This document shows, in pieces, positions 1 to 8,167 of a DNA stretch of 36,143 nt (within the stretch, counting starts at the first letter, position 1; each line of letters starts with the position of its first letter). The DNA is from Bryobacterales bacterium (GTDB lineage: Bacteria > Acidobacteriota > Terriglobia > Bryobacterales > Bryobacteraceae). The notes beneath the pieces are model-generated. The model searched no databases and was not told the origin of the DNA. It was given only the letters and a program-made list of their open reading frames with translations. The position numbers were made by a program, and so were the translations under genes. Where the stretch lies: positions 5,722 through 41,864 of the forward strand of contig PKZC01000298.1 in NCBI GenBank assembly GCA_003132905.1. The letters are read 5' to 3'.

Positions 1-75
1 ATTCATATGGCAGCACCGTCGCGACCTGCTCCGTTTTCTGGAGTGGGCGGAACGAATGCAATAGATAGGAAGCCG

Positions 76-1041
76 CTACTTGCCGGGGCCTATCGGACCT
101 GCCGGCATGGTTTCTTTGCCGAAATAAGCGTCGTTCAACGTGACGTTCGTATGCGCCTTCACTTGTTCCAAGGCTTCTTTCGCCATCTTCGGCTTGAGAT
201 CTTTTTCGATCTGCGGCTTGGCGTCCTCGAAACTCTTCGCATCGCGCGCTGTGATCTTGATGATGTGATACCCGAACGGTGTCTTTACCGGCTCGCTCAC
301 CTCGCCCACGGGCAGGGCGAACGCTGCCTGGTCGAAAGCCGCAACCATCTGGCCGTGCTTGAACGTGCCTAAATCGCCGCCTTTCGCGCCCGAACCAACA
401 TCGTCGGATTCGGCCTTTGCCAACGTCGCAAAATCTGCTCCCGCCAGGATTTGTTTGCGAATATCCTGGGCCTTGGCCAACGCTTCGGCGTCCGTCAAAT
501 CCTTCTCATTTGGTTTTAACGGAACCGTCGATCCTTTGAAGCGGATTAGGATGTGGCTTCCTTTGGCTTCCTCGAATTCGCTCTTGTGATCGTTGTAATA
601 CGACCGCAGATCGAGTTCGGTGAAGTGGGTGTCGTCGGTAACCTTCTTTGCCAGGGCGTTGGCCAGATAGCTGTCGGCTTGGATGGCCATCATCTGCTTC
701 ACCTCGGCGCTGTCGTCCAGCTTGCGCTTCCGAGCTTCCTGAGCCATGGTCTCCAACTCGGAGAATTGTTCCGCCACTTGGCGCTTCTGGGCGGGGCTGG
801 ATGCCGGACGTCCGTTCTGCGCCAGGGCCGCCAGCAATACCTCGAATTGCGCGCGAGTCAGATGCTGATCGCCGATGGTGAGGACCACGGTATCGGGCCC
901 GATATTACTGTCTGGGTTGGTAACTTGGGCCAGCGCCGGAGAGCCGGTTTTGGGAGCTGCAGCAGGGGAGGGAGGTTGTGCAAACGCGGCGGCGGCGAAG
1001 CCTGAAAGAGCCAATACACGGGCAAATTCGGATAATTTCAT
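76..1041 (-). CDS. Secreted parvulin-type peptidyl-prolyl isomerase (PpiC/SurA/PrsA family)
   Basis: A 321-residue protein that should catalyse prolyl cis-trans isomerisation and chaperone proteins outside the cytoplasm. The N terminus (MKLSEFARVL, then an Ala-rich stretch ending AFA before QPPSP) is a signal peptide. Residues about 55-140 resemble the SurA/PrsA N-terminal chaperone region. A complete rotamase domain follows, with the typical SHILIRF, AESDDVGSGAKGGDLG and FGYHIIKI blocks. The reading frame stays open upstream to 1305, but that extension is unlike the family and would run into the divergent kinase gene, so I start at the signal peptide. The exact substrates cannot be read from the sequence. 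Confidence 0.9.
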   Translation of the reverse strand: MKLSEFARVLALSGFAAAAFAQPPSPAAAPKTGSPALAQVTNPDSNIGPDTVVLTIGDQHLTRAQFEVLLAALAQNGRPASSPAQKRQVAEQFSELETMAQEARKRKLDDSAEVKQMMAIQADSYLANALAKKVTDDTHFTELDLRSYYNDHKSEFEEAKGSHILIRFKGSTVPLKPNEKDLTDAEALAKAQDIRKQILAGADFATLAKAESDDVGSGAKGGDLGTFKHGQMVAAFDQAAFALPVGEVSEPVKTPFGYHIIKITARDAKSFEDAKPQIEKDLKPKMAKEALEQVKAHTNVTLNDAYFGKETMPAGPIGPGK

Positions 1042-1101
1042 GGATGCTTTTATTGTACACTGGGTCCCGCGTAAGACAGGGGAATCGCATAAGAAAGCCA
1101 G
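1042..1101. promoter_or_regulatory. Divergent promoter gap between prolyl isomerase and ROK kinase
   Basis: Only 60 bp separate two divergent starts. On the minus strand a TACAAT -10-like hexamer (1052-1057) lies about 10 bp before the isomerase ATG. I see no matching -35 hexamer at 16-18 bp, so the element is weak. No clear plus-strand promoter is visible. Confidence 0.3.
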
Positions 1102-2001
1102 ATGCCGCATTACTGGGGAATCGAAGCCGGAGGATCGAAGTTTGTATGCGCGTCCGGCAGCGGTCCCGAAGACGCCGAATTTGCCGAATTTCCCACCACC
1201 ACGCCTGAGGAAACGATCGGGCATATTGTCGATTTCTTTCGCTCCGTTGAGTCGGCGGCCGCCATTGGCATCGCCTCTTTCGGACCCATCGATCCCAATC
1301 CTCAATCACCCACCTATGGCTACATCACGTCCACGCCGAAGCTCGCCTGGCGGAACTTCGATTTTGCGGGCGCAGTTCAGCGAGCGCTGGGAAAGCCCAT
1401 CGCTTTCGACACGGATGTCAATGCCGCCGCCCTGGCCGAGTTGCGCTGGGGCGCAGCGCAAGGTCTGCGCAGTTTTCTGTACGTGACCGTAGGCACTGGG
1501 TTGGGCGGGGGCGCGCTGGTGGACGGGCGCCTGCTGCATGGCCGCCTGCATCCCGAAATGGGCCACATTCTGGTGCCGCACGATCGCCAGCGCGATCCTT
1601 TTGCGGGGAATTGTCCTTATCATGGCGATTGTCTGGAGGGGCTTGCCTCGGGTCCGGCCATTGAGGCGCGCTGGGGCCAGCCCGCGCATCGGCTTCCCGA
1701 TGAGCACGCCGCCTGGGATCTGGAAGCGGAATACCTGGCGTTCGGCATCGTGAACTGGGTCTGCACGCTTTCTCCTCAGCGCGTCATCATGGGCGGGGGC
1801 GTCATGCAGCGCCAGCAGTTGTTTCCCAAGCTTCGCACCCGGGTACTTGAGCTGCTCATAGGGTACCTGGAGCCCCCGGAAATCGTGCCTGCCCTGCTCG
1901 GCAGACGCGCTGGTGTTCTTGGAGCGCTGGTCTTGGCAGCGGAGGCCGGTCAGTACCAGGACCAAGAGCCTTCCACGCTCCGGCCGGATTTAGCGTCATA
2001 A
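1102..2001 (+). CDS. ROK-family sugar kinase, fructokinase-like
   Basis: A 299-residue cytoplasmic ATP-dependent sugar kinase of the ROK family. The N-terminal phosphate-binding motif is [12 protein letters not shown]; a Glu replaces the usual Asp, as in the GmuE/YdhR fructokinase subgroup. Residues about 110-140 carry [11 protein letters not shown] and the glycine-rich [15 protein letters not shown]. The zinc-binding loop is visible as HPEMGHI, then C-x-x-H-x-x-C-x-EGLASG (about residues 152-190). Fructose or a related hexose is the likely substrate, but ROK specificity is not reliably readable from sequence. The pseudopilin start follows 8 bp after the stop, so the two may be cotranscribed, though no functional link is obvious. 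Confidence 0.88.
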   Translation: MPHYWGIEAGGSKFVCASGSGPEDAEFAEFPTTTPEETIGHIVDFFRSVESAAAIGIASFGPIDPNPQSPTYGYITSTPKLAWRNFDFAGAVQRALGKPIAFDTDVNAAALAELRWGAAQGLRSFLYVTVGTGLGGGALVDGRLLHGRLHPEMGHILVPHDRQRDPFAGNCPYHGDCLEGLASGPAIEARWGQPAHRLPDEHAAWDLEAEYLAFGIVNWVCTLSPQRVIMGGGVMQRQQLFPKLRTRVLELLIGYLEPPEIVPALLGRRAGVLGALVLAAEAGQYQDQEPSTLRPDLAS

Positions 2002-2009
2002 TTGTTGAT

Positions 2010-2483
2010 ATGGTGCAGTTTCGAAAACGTCGCAGCGCTGGCGGCTTCTCGCTGATCGAACTTCTGATCGTTATTGCGATCATCCTGATTATTCTCGCCA
2101 TCGCCGTTCCCAAGTTGGGAAGCGCACGCATGAACGCGAACGAGATGGCGGTCATCCGCGAGCTGCAGACCATTAACACCATGCAGGTGCAATATATGTC
2201 GCAGTTCCAGAGGTTTGCGACCACGCTCGCCGAACTGGGCCCGCCCACCAGCGGGGGTCCGGGGCCGCAAGCTGCCGATCTCATCCCCGGCGTGCTCGCC
2301 ATTGGGGATAAGGACGGATACACTTTTACAATGACAGCGACGCCCTCCGGCTACACCCTCAACGCCAATCCAAAGGTGTTCAATACGTCAGGCCGTCGTA
2401 CGTTTTTTACCGACCAGAACGGGCTCATCCACCAGAATTGGTCGGCCGAGGCAGCCAACGCCAGCAGTCCTGAATTCAAGTAA
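2010..2483 (+). CDS. Type IV pilin / type II secretion pseudopilin-like protein
   Basis: A 157-residue prepilin-like protein. The positively charged leader (MVQFRKRRSAGG) is followed by the class III signal G-FSLIELL, with Glu at mature position 5, and a hydrophobic helix rich in Ile and Leu. Prepilin peptidase should cut between Gly and Phe. The rest is a short globular region with a GYTFTM...GYTLNANP beta-rich part, as in GspG/PilE-like proteins of deep-branching Gram-negatives. It lacks clear major-pilin disulfide landmarks, and no assembly genes are adjacent. It could be a minor pilin or a stand-alone pseudopilin. Confidence 0.85.
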   Translation: MVQFRKRRSAGGFSLIELLIVIAIILIILAIAVPKLGSARMNANEMAVIRELQTINTMQVQYMSQFQRFATTLAELGPPTSGGPGPQAADLIPGVLAIGDKDGYTFTMTATPSGYTLNANPKVFNTSGRRTFFTDQNGLIHQNWSAEAANASSPEFK

Positions 2484-2603
2484 CCGTAGTCTTCGTTCTC
2501 AACCATCCGTTCGCTTTTGGGAAGCAGTGTTCGCCCATGGGAATCATACGGTTGAGGCTCAATTTCTGCAAACGAAAGCGCCCCTAGCTACGTAGAGTAT
2601 TGC

Positions 2604-3464
2604 ATGACGCCAAGTAGTTCCTGTCCTGTAACGGACGTGGCTGGAAGCACCATCCGCTGCCGCGACATCGCGGGATTTTCTCTCACCGAAGGGCTCTACG
2701 CGGCAGGGGTGTCGTTGCCGAGGCATTGCCACGCCGACGCTTACCTCACGGTAGTTCTTTCCGGAAATTACATCGAGCGGTACTCTCATCGGGAATTCCA
2801 GTGGGGTGAGGGCGCCATCCATCTCCTGCCGGCGGGCGAGCGCCACGAGAATCACTTTCCATGCGCAGTCCGTTTGCTGCGCGTGAAGATCGGGCCAGAT
2901 GTGGTGCAGCGCCTGGGCAAGGATCATGCGCGCTCTTTAGCGGAACCGCGCGAGATCGCCGGGCCACTGTCGAAGTGGCTTGCCCATCGCATGGTGCACG
3001 AGTTTATGGCGCAAGACGACATCGCACCCCTGGCCATGGAGGGCGTGCTGCTCGAAATGCTCGCTGAAAGCGCGCGCTCTTCCGGCGAAATTCATGGCTC
3101 CAGCGCGCCTTCTTGGTTGCGGCGGGTACGGGAGAGGTTAGAGGATTGCTATTTGCAGTCGCCCAGCTTGGCATCGCTAGCGGCAATTGCGGGAGTACAT
3201 CCGGTGCATCTGTCGCGCGAGTTTCACCGGCACTATCTGATGACCGTCGGAGAATATATGCGTAAGCGGCGTATCCACCATGCCTCCGAACTTTTGACAA
3301 GATCGGAGCTCCCGCTGTCCGAGATCGCGAGCACCTGTGGATTCTCCGATCAAAGCCACTTCTGCGCTCTCTTCAAGAAACACTCCGGCATGACGCCTGC
3401 CAAGTTCCGCGATGCTGCGGGCGGTTTCACTAAACCCAAAAGGCTTGTGTCGGCTTCTCTTTGA
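2604..3464 (+). CDS. AraC-family transcriptional regulator
   Basis: A 286-residue regulator. The N-terminal half is a cupin-like sensing domain (RHCHADAYLTVVLSGNYIERY, then GAIHLLPAGERHENHF). The C-terminal 100 residues are the AraC/XylS double helix-turn-helix: LASLAAIAGVHPVHLSREFH and the signature SEIASTCGFSDQSHFCALFK...GMTPAKFR. It probably binds a small ligand and activates a nearby operon. The 3' end converges with and overlaps the sugar-isomerase gene by 35 bp. In the 120-bp upstream gap, CTCAACC and GGTTGAG form a widely spaced inverted repeat that could be an operator, but this is weak. The target and effector are unknown. Confidence 0.92.
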   Translation: MTPSSSCPVTDVAGSTIRCRDIAGFSLTEGLYAAGVSLPRHCHADAYLTVVLSGNYIERYSHREFQWGEGAIHLLPAGERHENHFPCAVRLLRVKIGPDVVQRLGKDHARSLAEPREIAGPLSKWLAHRMVHEFMAQDDIAPLAMEGVLLEMLAESARSSGEIHGSSAPSWLRRVRERLEDCYLQSPSLASLAAIAGVHPVHLSREFHRHYLMTVGEYMRKRRIHHASELLTRSELPLSEIASTCGFSDQSHFCALFKKHSGMTPAKFRDAAGGFTKPKRLVSASL

Positions 3465-4389
3465 TCACGATCCCGTTTAGGAACGCGGCGGCCTTCGCGA
3501 GGCCCTCGTCGGGCGACATTAACGAGTCCTCGTGCTCGATCGACAGCACGTAATCGTAGCCGTACATGCGCAGCGTGGAGATGAATTCCTTCCACCACCC
3601 GTAGTCGTGCCCGTATCCCACGGTCCGAAAGATCCAAGATCGATTCCGTTCATCGGTATACTTTTTCGTGTCGAGCACGCCGGCCTTCGGTAAATTCACC
3701 GGGTACATCTGGGTATCCTTGGCGTGCACGTGAAAAATAGAATCGCCTAACACCCGGATAGCTTCGATCGGATCGATGCCCTGCCAGAACATGTGGCTGG
3801 GATCGTAGTTGCATCCGATGCTCGGGCCCGCGATGGATCGCAACCTCAACAGCGTCTCGGGGCTGTAAACGACGAAGCCCGGGTGCATTTCGATGGCGAT
3901 TTTCACGCCGTGATCTTTGGCGAACTGCGCGTGCCGGGTCCAAAACGGCGTGACCTTCTTCTCCCATTGCCAGTCCAGCGCTTCCAGGTATTCAGGCGGC
4001 CACGGACAGGTGATCCAATTTGGATACTTCGCGGCATTGCTGTCGCCGGGGCAACCAGAGAAGTCAATCACTACTGAGACGCCGAGCTTCTCGGCTAGGC
4101 GCACGGTCTTTCGGCTGGTCTCCTGAAAACCTTTGGCGAGAGACGCATTCGGATGCAGTGGATTTCCGTGACAGCTCAGCGCGCTGATGGAAAACCCGCG
4201 ATCTTCCAGTTTCATCTTGAACTCGCGCAGGGCGTTGCGATCCTTGAGCATCGACAAAGGGCAATGCGGATCCCCGGGGTAATTGCCGGTGCCCAGCTCC
4301 ACGCTGTGAATATCGAGAGTCTGCAGCTTCTCGAGAACCTGAACCAGGGGGAGCTTGCTCAATAGTGCCGTGAAGACGCCAATTTTCAT
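3430..4389 (-). CDS. Sugar phosphate isomerase/epimerase-like TIM-barrel protein
   Basis: A 319-residue member of the xylose-isomerase-like AP-endonuclease-2 TIM-barrel superfamily. It starts MKIGVFTALLSKLPL. Likely divalent-metal ligands sit in the expected strands: Glu in IAIEMHPG, Asp/His in NYDPSHMFWQG, His in FHVHAKDT and Glu in LSIEHEDS. Such proteins isomerise or epimerise sugars, inositols or hydroxypyruvate, and the specific substrate is unknown. The frame is open to 4569, but the ATG at 4389 begins the first beta strand. It overlaps the PIN-toxin stop as ATGA, suggesting translational coupling to the toxin gene. It converges on the AraC gene. Confidence 0.88.
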   Translation of the reverse strand: MKIGVFTALLSKLPLVQVLEKLQTLDIHSVELGTGNYPGDPHCPLSMLKDRNALREFKMKLEDRGFSISALSCHGNPLHPNASLAKGFQETSRKTVRLAEKLGVSVVIDFSGCPGDSNAAKYPNWITCPWPPEYLEALDWQWEKKVTPFWTRHAQFAKDHGVKIAIEMHPGFVVYSPETLLRLRSIAGPSIGCNYDPSHMFWQGIDPIEAIRVLGDSIFHVHAKDTQMYPVNLPKAGVLDTKKYTDERNRSWIFRTVGYGHDYGWWKEFISTLRMYGYDYVLSIEHEDSLMSPDEGLAKAAAFLNGIVIKEKPTQAFWV

Positions 4390-4781
4390 CGAAATATCAT
4401 TATATGGACGCCTAGGGTCGGCGCGTTGCGCCATGCGCGGTCGGAGGTAACGGCGGTTGCCTTGAGTTGTTTCGCTAAAGTGAGGCACGCCCGATCGCCG
4501 AGGGAGAGCCCGTGCGATTTGTTGAACCGAGTAAACTCCACGCTCCGATATGCCATATCTTCGGACCAATCCACCACGGTCAGCTCCATGTGCGCGAGAA
4601 GTTGCTGAACCACGGACGCCGAAGGTGTTTCCCGCGCAAGCTTGTTTACGGTCTCGGCCAGATTGACAGCGCTAATGATCGATCGATCAAGAAGTCCTGC
4701 GACACGCTCATGGCCGGCTTCCAGGCCAAGTAGAGCGATCAGAGCCGATGAATCCAGAACATATTCAGCGCTTGAGCTCAC
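4386..4781 (-). CDS. PIN-domain ribonuclease toxin (VapC-like)
   Basis: A 131-residue PIN-domain protein, the size expected for VapC toxins, which cleave tRNA or rRNA using Mg2+. The acidic active-site residues are visible: Asp10 in YVLDSSALIALL, Glu43 in NLAETVNKL, Asp in LSLGDRACLTLAKQL and Asp in AVTSDRAWR. The start is GTG at 4781, giving a 17-bp overlap with the upstream AbrB-type antitoxin gene. The stop overlaps the start of the sugar-isomerase gene as ATGA. All catalytic acids are present, so the toxin is probably active. Confidence 0.9.
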   Translation of the reverse strand: MSSSAEYVLDSSALIALLGLEAGHERVAGLLDRSIISAVNLAETVNKLARETPSASVVQQLLAHMELTVVDWSEDMAYRSVEFTRFNKSHGLSLGDRACLTLAKQLKATAVTSDRAWRNAPTLGVHIMIFR

Positions 4782-5022
4782 GACGCGCTTCCTTACGGCG
4801 TTCCTTTATCAGCTCCTCCGACCAGAGTCTTCCCGCCGGTCGAAACTTCGAGAAATACGCTTGAGCGTCCCTAAGGGCCTGCAATCGGGTCTGAAGCACG
4901 AGTTGTTCTTCACTCACGCGTGCAATGAGCTCTGTTCCCTTCTTCAGTTTGAGCTGCTTGCGGAGCTTAGCGGGGAGCAGTATCCTTCCCGAACCGTCTA
5001 CAGCCACGGTAAACCGTTCCAT
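4765..5022 (-). CDS. AbrB/MazE-fold antitoxin
   Basis: An 85-residue protein. The N-terminal SpoVT/AbrB swapped-hairpin DNA-binding domain reads VAVDGSGRILLPAKLRKQL, then KKGTELIARV. A basic helical tail (EELIKERRKEARRELKR) probably neutralises the PIN toxin encoded directly downstream. The frame opens at 5097, but ATG at 5022 begins the canonical domain. No good Shine-Dalgarno precedes it, so a very short leader or leaderless start is possible. The gene begins 32 bp after the NtrC-type regulator. It probably represses its own operon through the half-sites just upstream. Confidence 0.85.
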   Translation of the reverse strand: MERFTVAVDGSGRILLPAKLRKQLKLKKGTELIARVSEEQLVLQTRLQALRDAQAYFSKFRPAGRLWSEELIKERRKEARRELKR

Positions 5023-5023
5023 A

Positions 5024-5066
5024 CTGCCAAGATTAGCAGATCTGGCAGAAGTGGCTAACCTGCCAC
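5024..5066. promoter_or_regulatory. Probable autoregulatory operator of the AbrB/PIN module (alternating CTGCCA/TGGCAG half-sites)
   Basis: Three identical half-sites alternate in direction: CTGCCA (5024-5029), TGGCAG (5043-5048) and CTGCCA (5060-5065), separated by 13 and 11 bp. A nested GTGGC-N6-GCCAC palindrome covers 5051-5066. A minus-strand TAATCT -10-like hexamer lies between the first two half-sites. The array begins immediately before the antitoxin ATG and reaches into the last codons of the regulator gene. This is the expected place for antitoxin autorepression. The function is inferred. Confidence 0.5.
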
Positions 5067-6410
5067 AGAACGATGCTCGATACCCAACTGCTGGCACTTC
5101 TTATAAAGATGGCTGCGTTCCAGCCCGAGCGCTTTCGCGGTGTCCGTCATCTTGTAATTGTGCTTTTTCAGTTCGGCTTCGATGATCGCGCGCTCGTGGG
5201 CGTCCATGCGCTCTGAAAGCGGACCATTCTCGGACGAATGCGTCGCTATGCTCGCCTCGAACGGCAGCGCCAAACGAGCGGTGGCGGCATCCACGCGGTC
5301 GTCTGTCAACAACAACAGGCGCTCCACCACATTCCGCAATTCGCGCACATTGCCCGGCCACGAGTAGCGCTCCAGTTCGGCGTACGCCTCCGGCGCAATC
5401 TCACGCGGCTTCCACTCGTTCTGTTCGGTGACAGCTTGAGCGAAGAAATCCACCAGCAGCCGGATATCCTCGCGCCTCTCACGCAGAGGAGGCAGCGCCA
5501 CGGGAAAGACGAACACGCGATGGTAAAGATCCTGGCGAAATTCGCCCTTGCGCACCAGTTCATCCAGATTGCGATGGGTGGCCACGATCACGCGCACGTC
5601 AACGGCAATAGGCCGGTCGCCTCCGATGCGTTCCACTTCCTTCTGCTCCAGAACGCGCAGCAGCTTGGCCTGCATGATGGGCGGCATGTCGCCAATCTCA
5701 TCCAGGAAAAGCGTGCCGCCATGCGCTTGTTCGAACTTGCCGGCATGGCGCGTGGCTGCGCCGGTGAAAGCGCCCTTCTCGTGGCCGAAAAGTTCAGACT
5801 CGATCAGCTCAGCGGGAATCGCCGCGCAGTTGAGCGTAATGAACGGGCCAGTGCGGCGGTGGCTTTTTTCATGCACGGTGCGCGCGATCAGTTCCTTGCC
5901 GGCTCCGGTTTCACCAAGAATCGCGACCCGAGTCTCGCTGGCTGCCACGCGCTCTACCTTCGCCATCACGCTCTGCATCACGGCCGATTTCCAGATCAAT
6001 TCCTGCTTGCCGGCACGTTGCCGCAGCCGCTTGTTCTCGTCTTCCAGGCGCGAGAGCTTCACCATGTTCTCGACGGTCACCAGCAGTTTTTCCGTCGAGA
6101 GCGGCTTCTCCAGGAAATCCACCGCGCCCAGCCGCGTTGCGCGCACCGCCATCTCGATGCTGGCTTGGCCCGAGATCATCACCACTGGCGCAGTCACGCC
6201 CGCCGCTTTCAAATCGGCCAGCAGCGCAAGCCCGTCTTTGCCCGGCATGACGACATCGGAAAGAATCACGTCGAACCGCTGCGCCTTGGCGAGTTCCAAC
6301 GCCCGATCGGCTTGATCGCACACTACCGCCTCATGCCCGGCCAGTCGAAATGCCCGCGCCAGCGATGCCAGGGTATTTGCGTCGTCGTCCACCAGCAGTA
6401 ATTTGCTCAT
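5055..6410 (-). CDS. NtrC-family sigma-54-dependent response regulator
   Basis: A 451-residue three-domain activator. A receiver domain (1-120) has the acidic pocket LVDDD, phospho-acceptor Asp52 in ILSDVVMPG and the conserved Lys in FLEKP. The AAA+ domain has Walker A GETGAGKE (166-173), the sigma-54 contact loop GAFTGA (213-218) and Walker B TLFLDEIGD. A C-terminal Fis-type helix-turn-helix ends the protein (KMTDTAKALGLERSHLYKKCQQL). When phosphorylated it should drive open-complex formation by RpoN-holoenzyme. Its ATG overlaps the kinase stop as ATGA, so they form a cognate NtrX/NtrC-type pair. No TGGCAC-N5-TTGC promoter was found in the window, so its regulon probably lies elsewhere. Confidence 0.95.
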   Translation of the reverse strand: MSKLLLVDDDANTLASLARAFRLAGHEAVVCDQADRALELAKAQRFDVILSDVVMPGKDGLALLADLKAAGVTAPVVMISGQASIEMAVRATRLGAVDFLEKPLSTEKLLVTVENMVKLSRLEDENKRLRQRAGKQELIWKSAVMQSVMAKVERVAASETRVAILGETGAGKELIARTVHEKSHRRTGPFITLNCAAIPAELIESELFGHEKGAFTGAATRHAGKFEQAHGGTLFLDEIGDMPPIMQAKLLRVLEQKEVERIGGDRPIAVDVRVIVATHRNLDELVRKGEFRQDLYHRVFVFPVALPPLRERREDIRLLVDFFAQAVTEQNEWKPREIAPEAYAELERYSWPGNVRELRNVVERLLLLTDDRVDAATARLALPFEASIATHSSENGPLSERMDAHERAIIEAELKKHNYKMTDTAKALGLERSHLYKKCQQLGIEHRSVAG

Positions 6411-8167
6411 GCACTCGCCTTTAGCTCGATACGAAATGTCGTGCCTTTATTTGGCTCGCTCTGTACGCTGATCGTGCCTTTATGATCGCTGACCACAGAC
6501 TGCACAATTGCCAGGCCCAGCCCCGTCCCGTGCTGCTTGGTCGTGTAATAAGGGGTGAACAGACGGTCGCATTCTTCAGGCGTCAGACCTTCGCCTGTGT
6601 CGGTCACTTCCAGCGCTACTTTGCCATCATGCCGCGCTGTTCGGATGCTGAGAGTTCCGCCTTGCGGCATCGCGTCGAGTGCGTTCAATACCAGATTCCG
6701 CAATGCCCGGCGCAACTGTTCGGGATCGGCAGGGACTTCGCCGGCGTCCGCCGCGAGATTCAGTTTCGTTTCGACGCGAGGCCGCCCCGGCGCTTGAAGT
6801 TGCGCCTCAAAGAGCTGAATCACCTCGCGCGCCATCTGATTCACGTCCACCGGCTCAAGCTGCGGCGTGGGCATCTTGGCGAAGTCGCTGAACCGTCCCA
6901 CGATGGTCTTCAAGTGCCCCAGTTCGGCCAGCAGCGTCGTGGTGCTCTCACGAAACACTTCGTCGAATTCGGCAGGCGACGAGTCGCGCGAACGCTGTAA
7001 ATTCTCAATCGTGATCTGGAGCGGGAACAATGGATTCTTAAGCTCGTGCGCCAGACGCCGTGCCAGTTCGCGCCACGCCGCCACCCTTTCGGCCTGGATC
7101 ATACGATCGCGCTGTTCCACTAATTGCTCGGTCATACCGTTAAAGTCCCGCGCCAATTGTCCAACTTCGTCCGACGAACCCACGTTGGCCCGCGCGTCCC
7201 ATTTGCCCATTGCCACCTCTCGCACGCTACCCGCCAAATCGCGCAAGGGACGCGTAACGCGCGAAGCCGTCCAAAAGCTCAGCAATAATCCCAAAAGCAC
7301 GCAACCGCCGCCGACCGCGCCCGCAGTCCCCTGAATATATCTCTTCAGGCTGGCCAACTCGGCGCGCGAATTCTCGATCAGCAGTATCGCAAGCAGTTGT
7401 TTGTCGCGGCCTTGCAGAGGGATGGCGGTGATGGTGGCCGCGTCATCTACGCGCGTTAGTTCCCGAGGCTGCCGCCGTACATCTTGCACTAAGTCCGCCG
7501 CCAGCTTCGATCCCAGACTTTCAGGCGCAGCCAACGATTCGAAATTACGGTAGAGCTGCAGGCGCACGCCGTCGGTGGCGGGGAACGAATCGAGAAATTC
7601 TTTGTCCAGCCGCTGGCCGCCCGCTACGTAGACAGTTTTGTCCCCGGCAGTCACGCTGCGAACCGTGATCAGCCCCAGCGCTGAACCATCGGCGAGGTCT
7701 TCCTTCTTCAAGAACACCCCCTGCGCTTTCCAATCCATCGGTTGGGCCAGCCAGTCCTCTTTGTATCCGAAACGGGCCGGCCATTCGGCTGAGCTGATTA
7801 TGGCGCTGTCCGGCCCCACTAACTCCAGGAAATCGAGCGATTGCTCTTGCGCCAGAGTCTGGGCTTCGGTGAAAGATTGCGAGGCGTCGAATTGTCCGCC
7901 GGCAGCTTGTCCAACAAGATTGACAGCCAGGCGCTGCACCGCGTCAGAATCGGCAACAGCTTCCACGCGCCGCGCCACATCCTTGCCCCGCCGATCGAAT
8001 TCGCGCTGCAATTGGTTTACCAGAGACGCTGTGCGCTGGGCATCTCGACGTTCGAAAGATTGCGTGACTAGAGTAGAGACTACCGCAGCGACAATCCACA
8101 CCGCTAATACCACTGTGCCCGTGATGCTGAGGAAGATCTTCGTCCGGAAGCTCACGGCTGAATCCAA
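6407..8167 (-). CDS. NtrY-like membrane sensor histidine kinase
   Basis: A 586-residue kinase. A first transmembrane helix is at about 10-35, then a roughly 240-residue periplasmic sensor region without recognisable motifs, then a second helix at about 280-305 (GAVGGGCVLLGLLLSFW). A HAMP linker follows (SRVTRPLRDLAGSVREV...DEVGQLARDFNGM). The dimerisation/phospho-acceptor box is ARRLAHELKNPLFPLQ, as in NtrY-type kinases. The ATP-binding N, G1 and G2 boxes are LRNLVLNALDAM, VTDTGEGL and HGTGLGLAIVQ. It should phosphorylate the adjacent sigma-54 activator. The gene overlaps the upstream solute-binding-protein gene by 16 bp, hinting that binding protein and kinase work together. Confidence 0.94.
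   Translation of the reverse strand: MDSAVSFRTKIFLSITGTVVLAVWIVAAVVSTLVTQSFERRDAQRTASLVNQLQREFDRRGKDVARRVEAVADSDAVQRLAVNLVGQAAGGQFDASQSFTEAQTLAQEQSLDFLELVGPDSAIISSAEWPARFGYKEDWLAQPMDWKAQGVFLKKEDLADGSALGLITVRSVTAGDKTVYVAGGQRLDKEFLDSFPATDGVRLQLYRNFESLAAPESLGSKLAADLVQDVRRQPRELTRVDDAATITAIPLQGRDKQLLAILLIENSRAELASLKRYIQGTAGAVGGGCVLLGLLLSFWTASRVTRPLRDLAGSVREVAMGKWDARANVGSSDEVGQLARDFNGMTEQLVEQRDRMIQAERVAAWRELARRLAHELKNPLFPLQITIENLQRSRDSSPAEFDEVFRESTTTLLAELGHLKTIVGRFSDFAKMPTPQLEPVDVNQMAREVIQLFEAQLQAPGRPRVETKLNLAADAGEVPADPEQLRRALRNLVLNALDAMPQGGTLSIRTARHDGKVALEVTDTGEGLTPEECDRLFTPYYTTKQHGTGLGLAIVQSVVSDHKGTISVQSEPNKGTTFRIELKASA

Noticed and set aside
1..6. Possible start codon of a minus-strand gene leaving the left edge (ATGAAT)
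   Set aside because: Only two codons are inside the window and no Shine-Dalgarno is visible.
5238..6401. 387-codon open frame opposite the NtrC-type regulator
   Set aside because: Shadow of a gene with all expected domains; Arg/His/Gln-rich low-information sequence.
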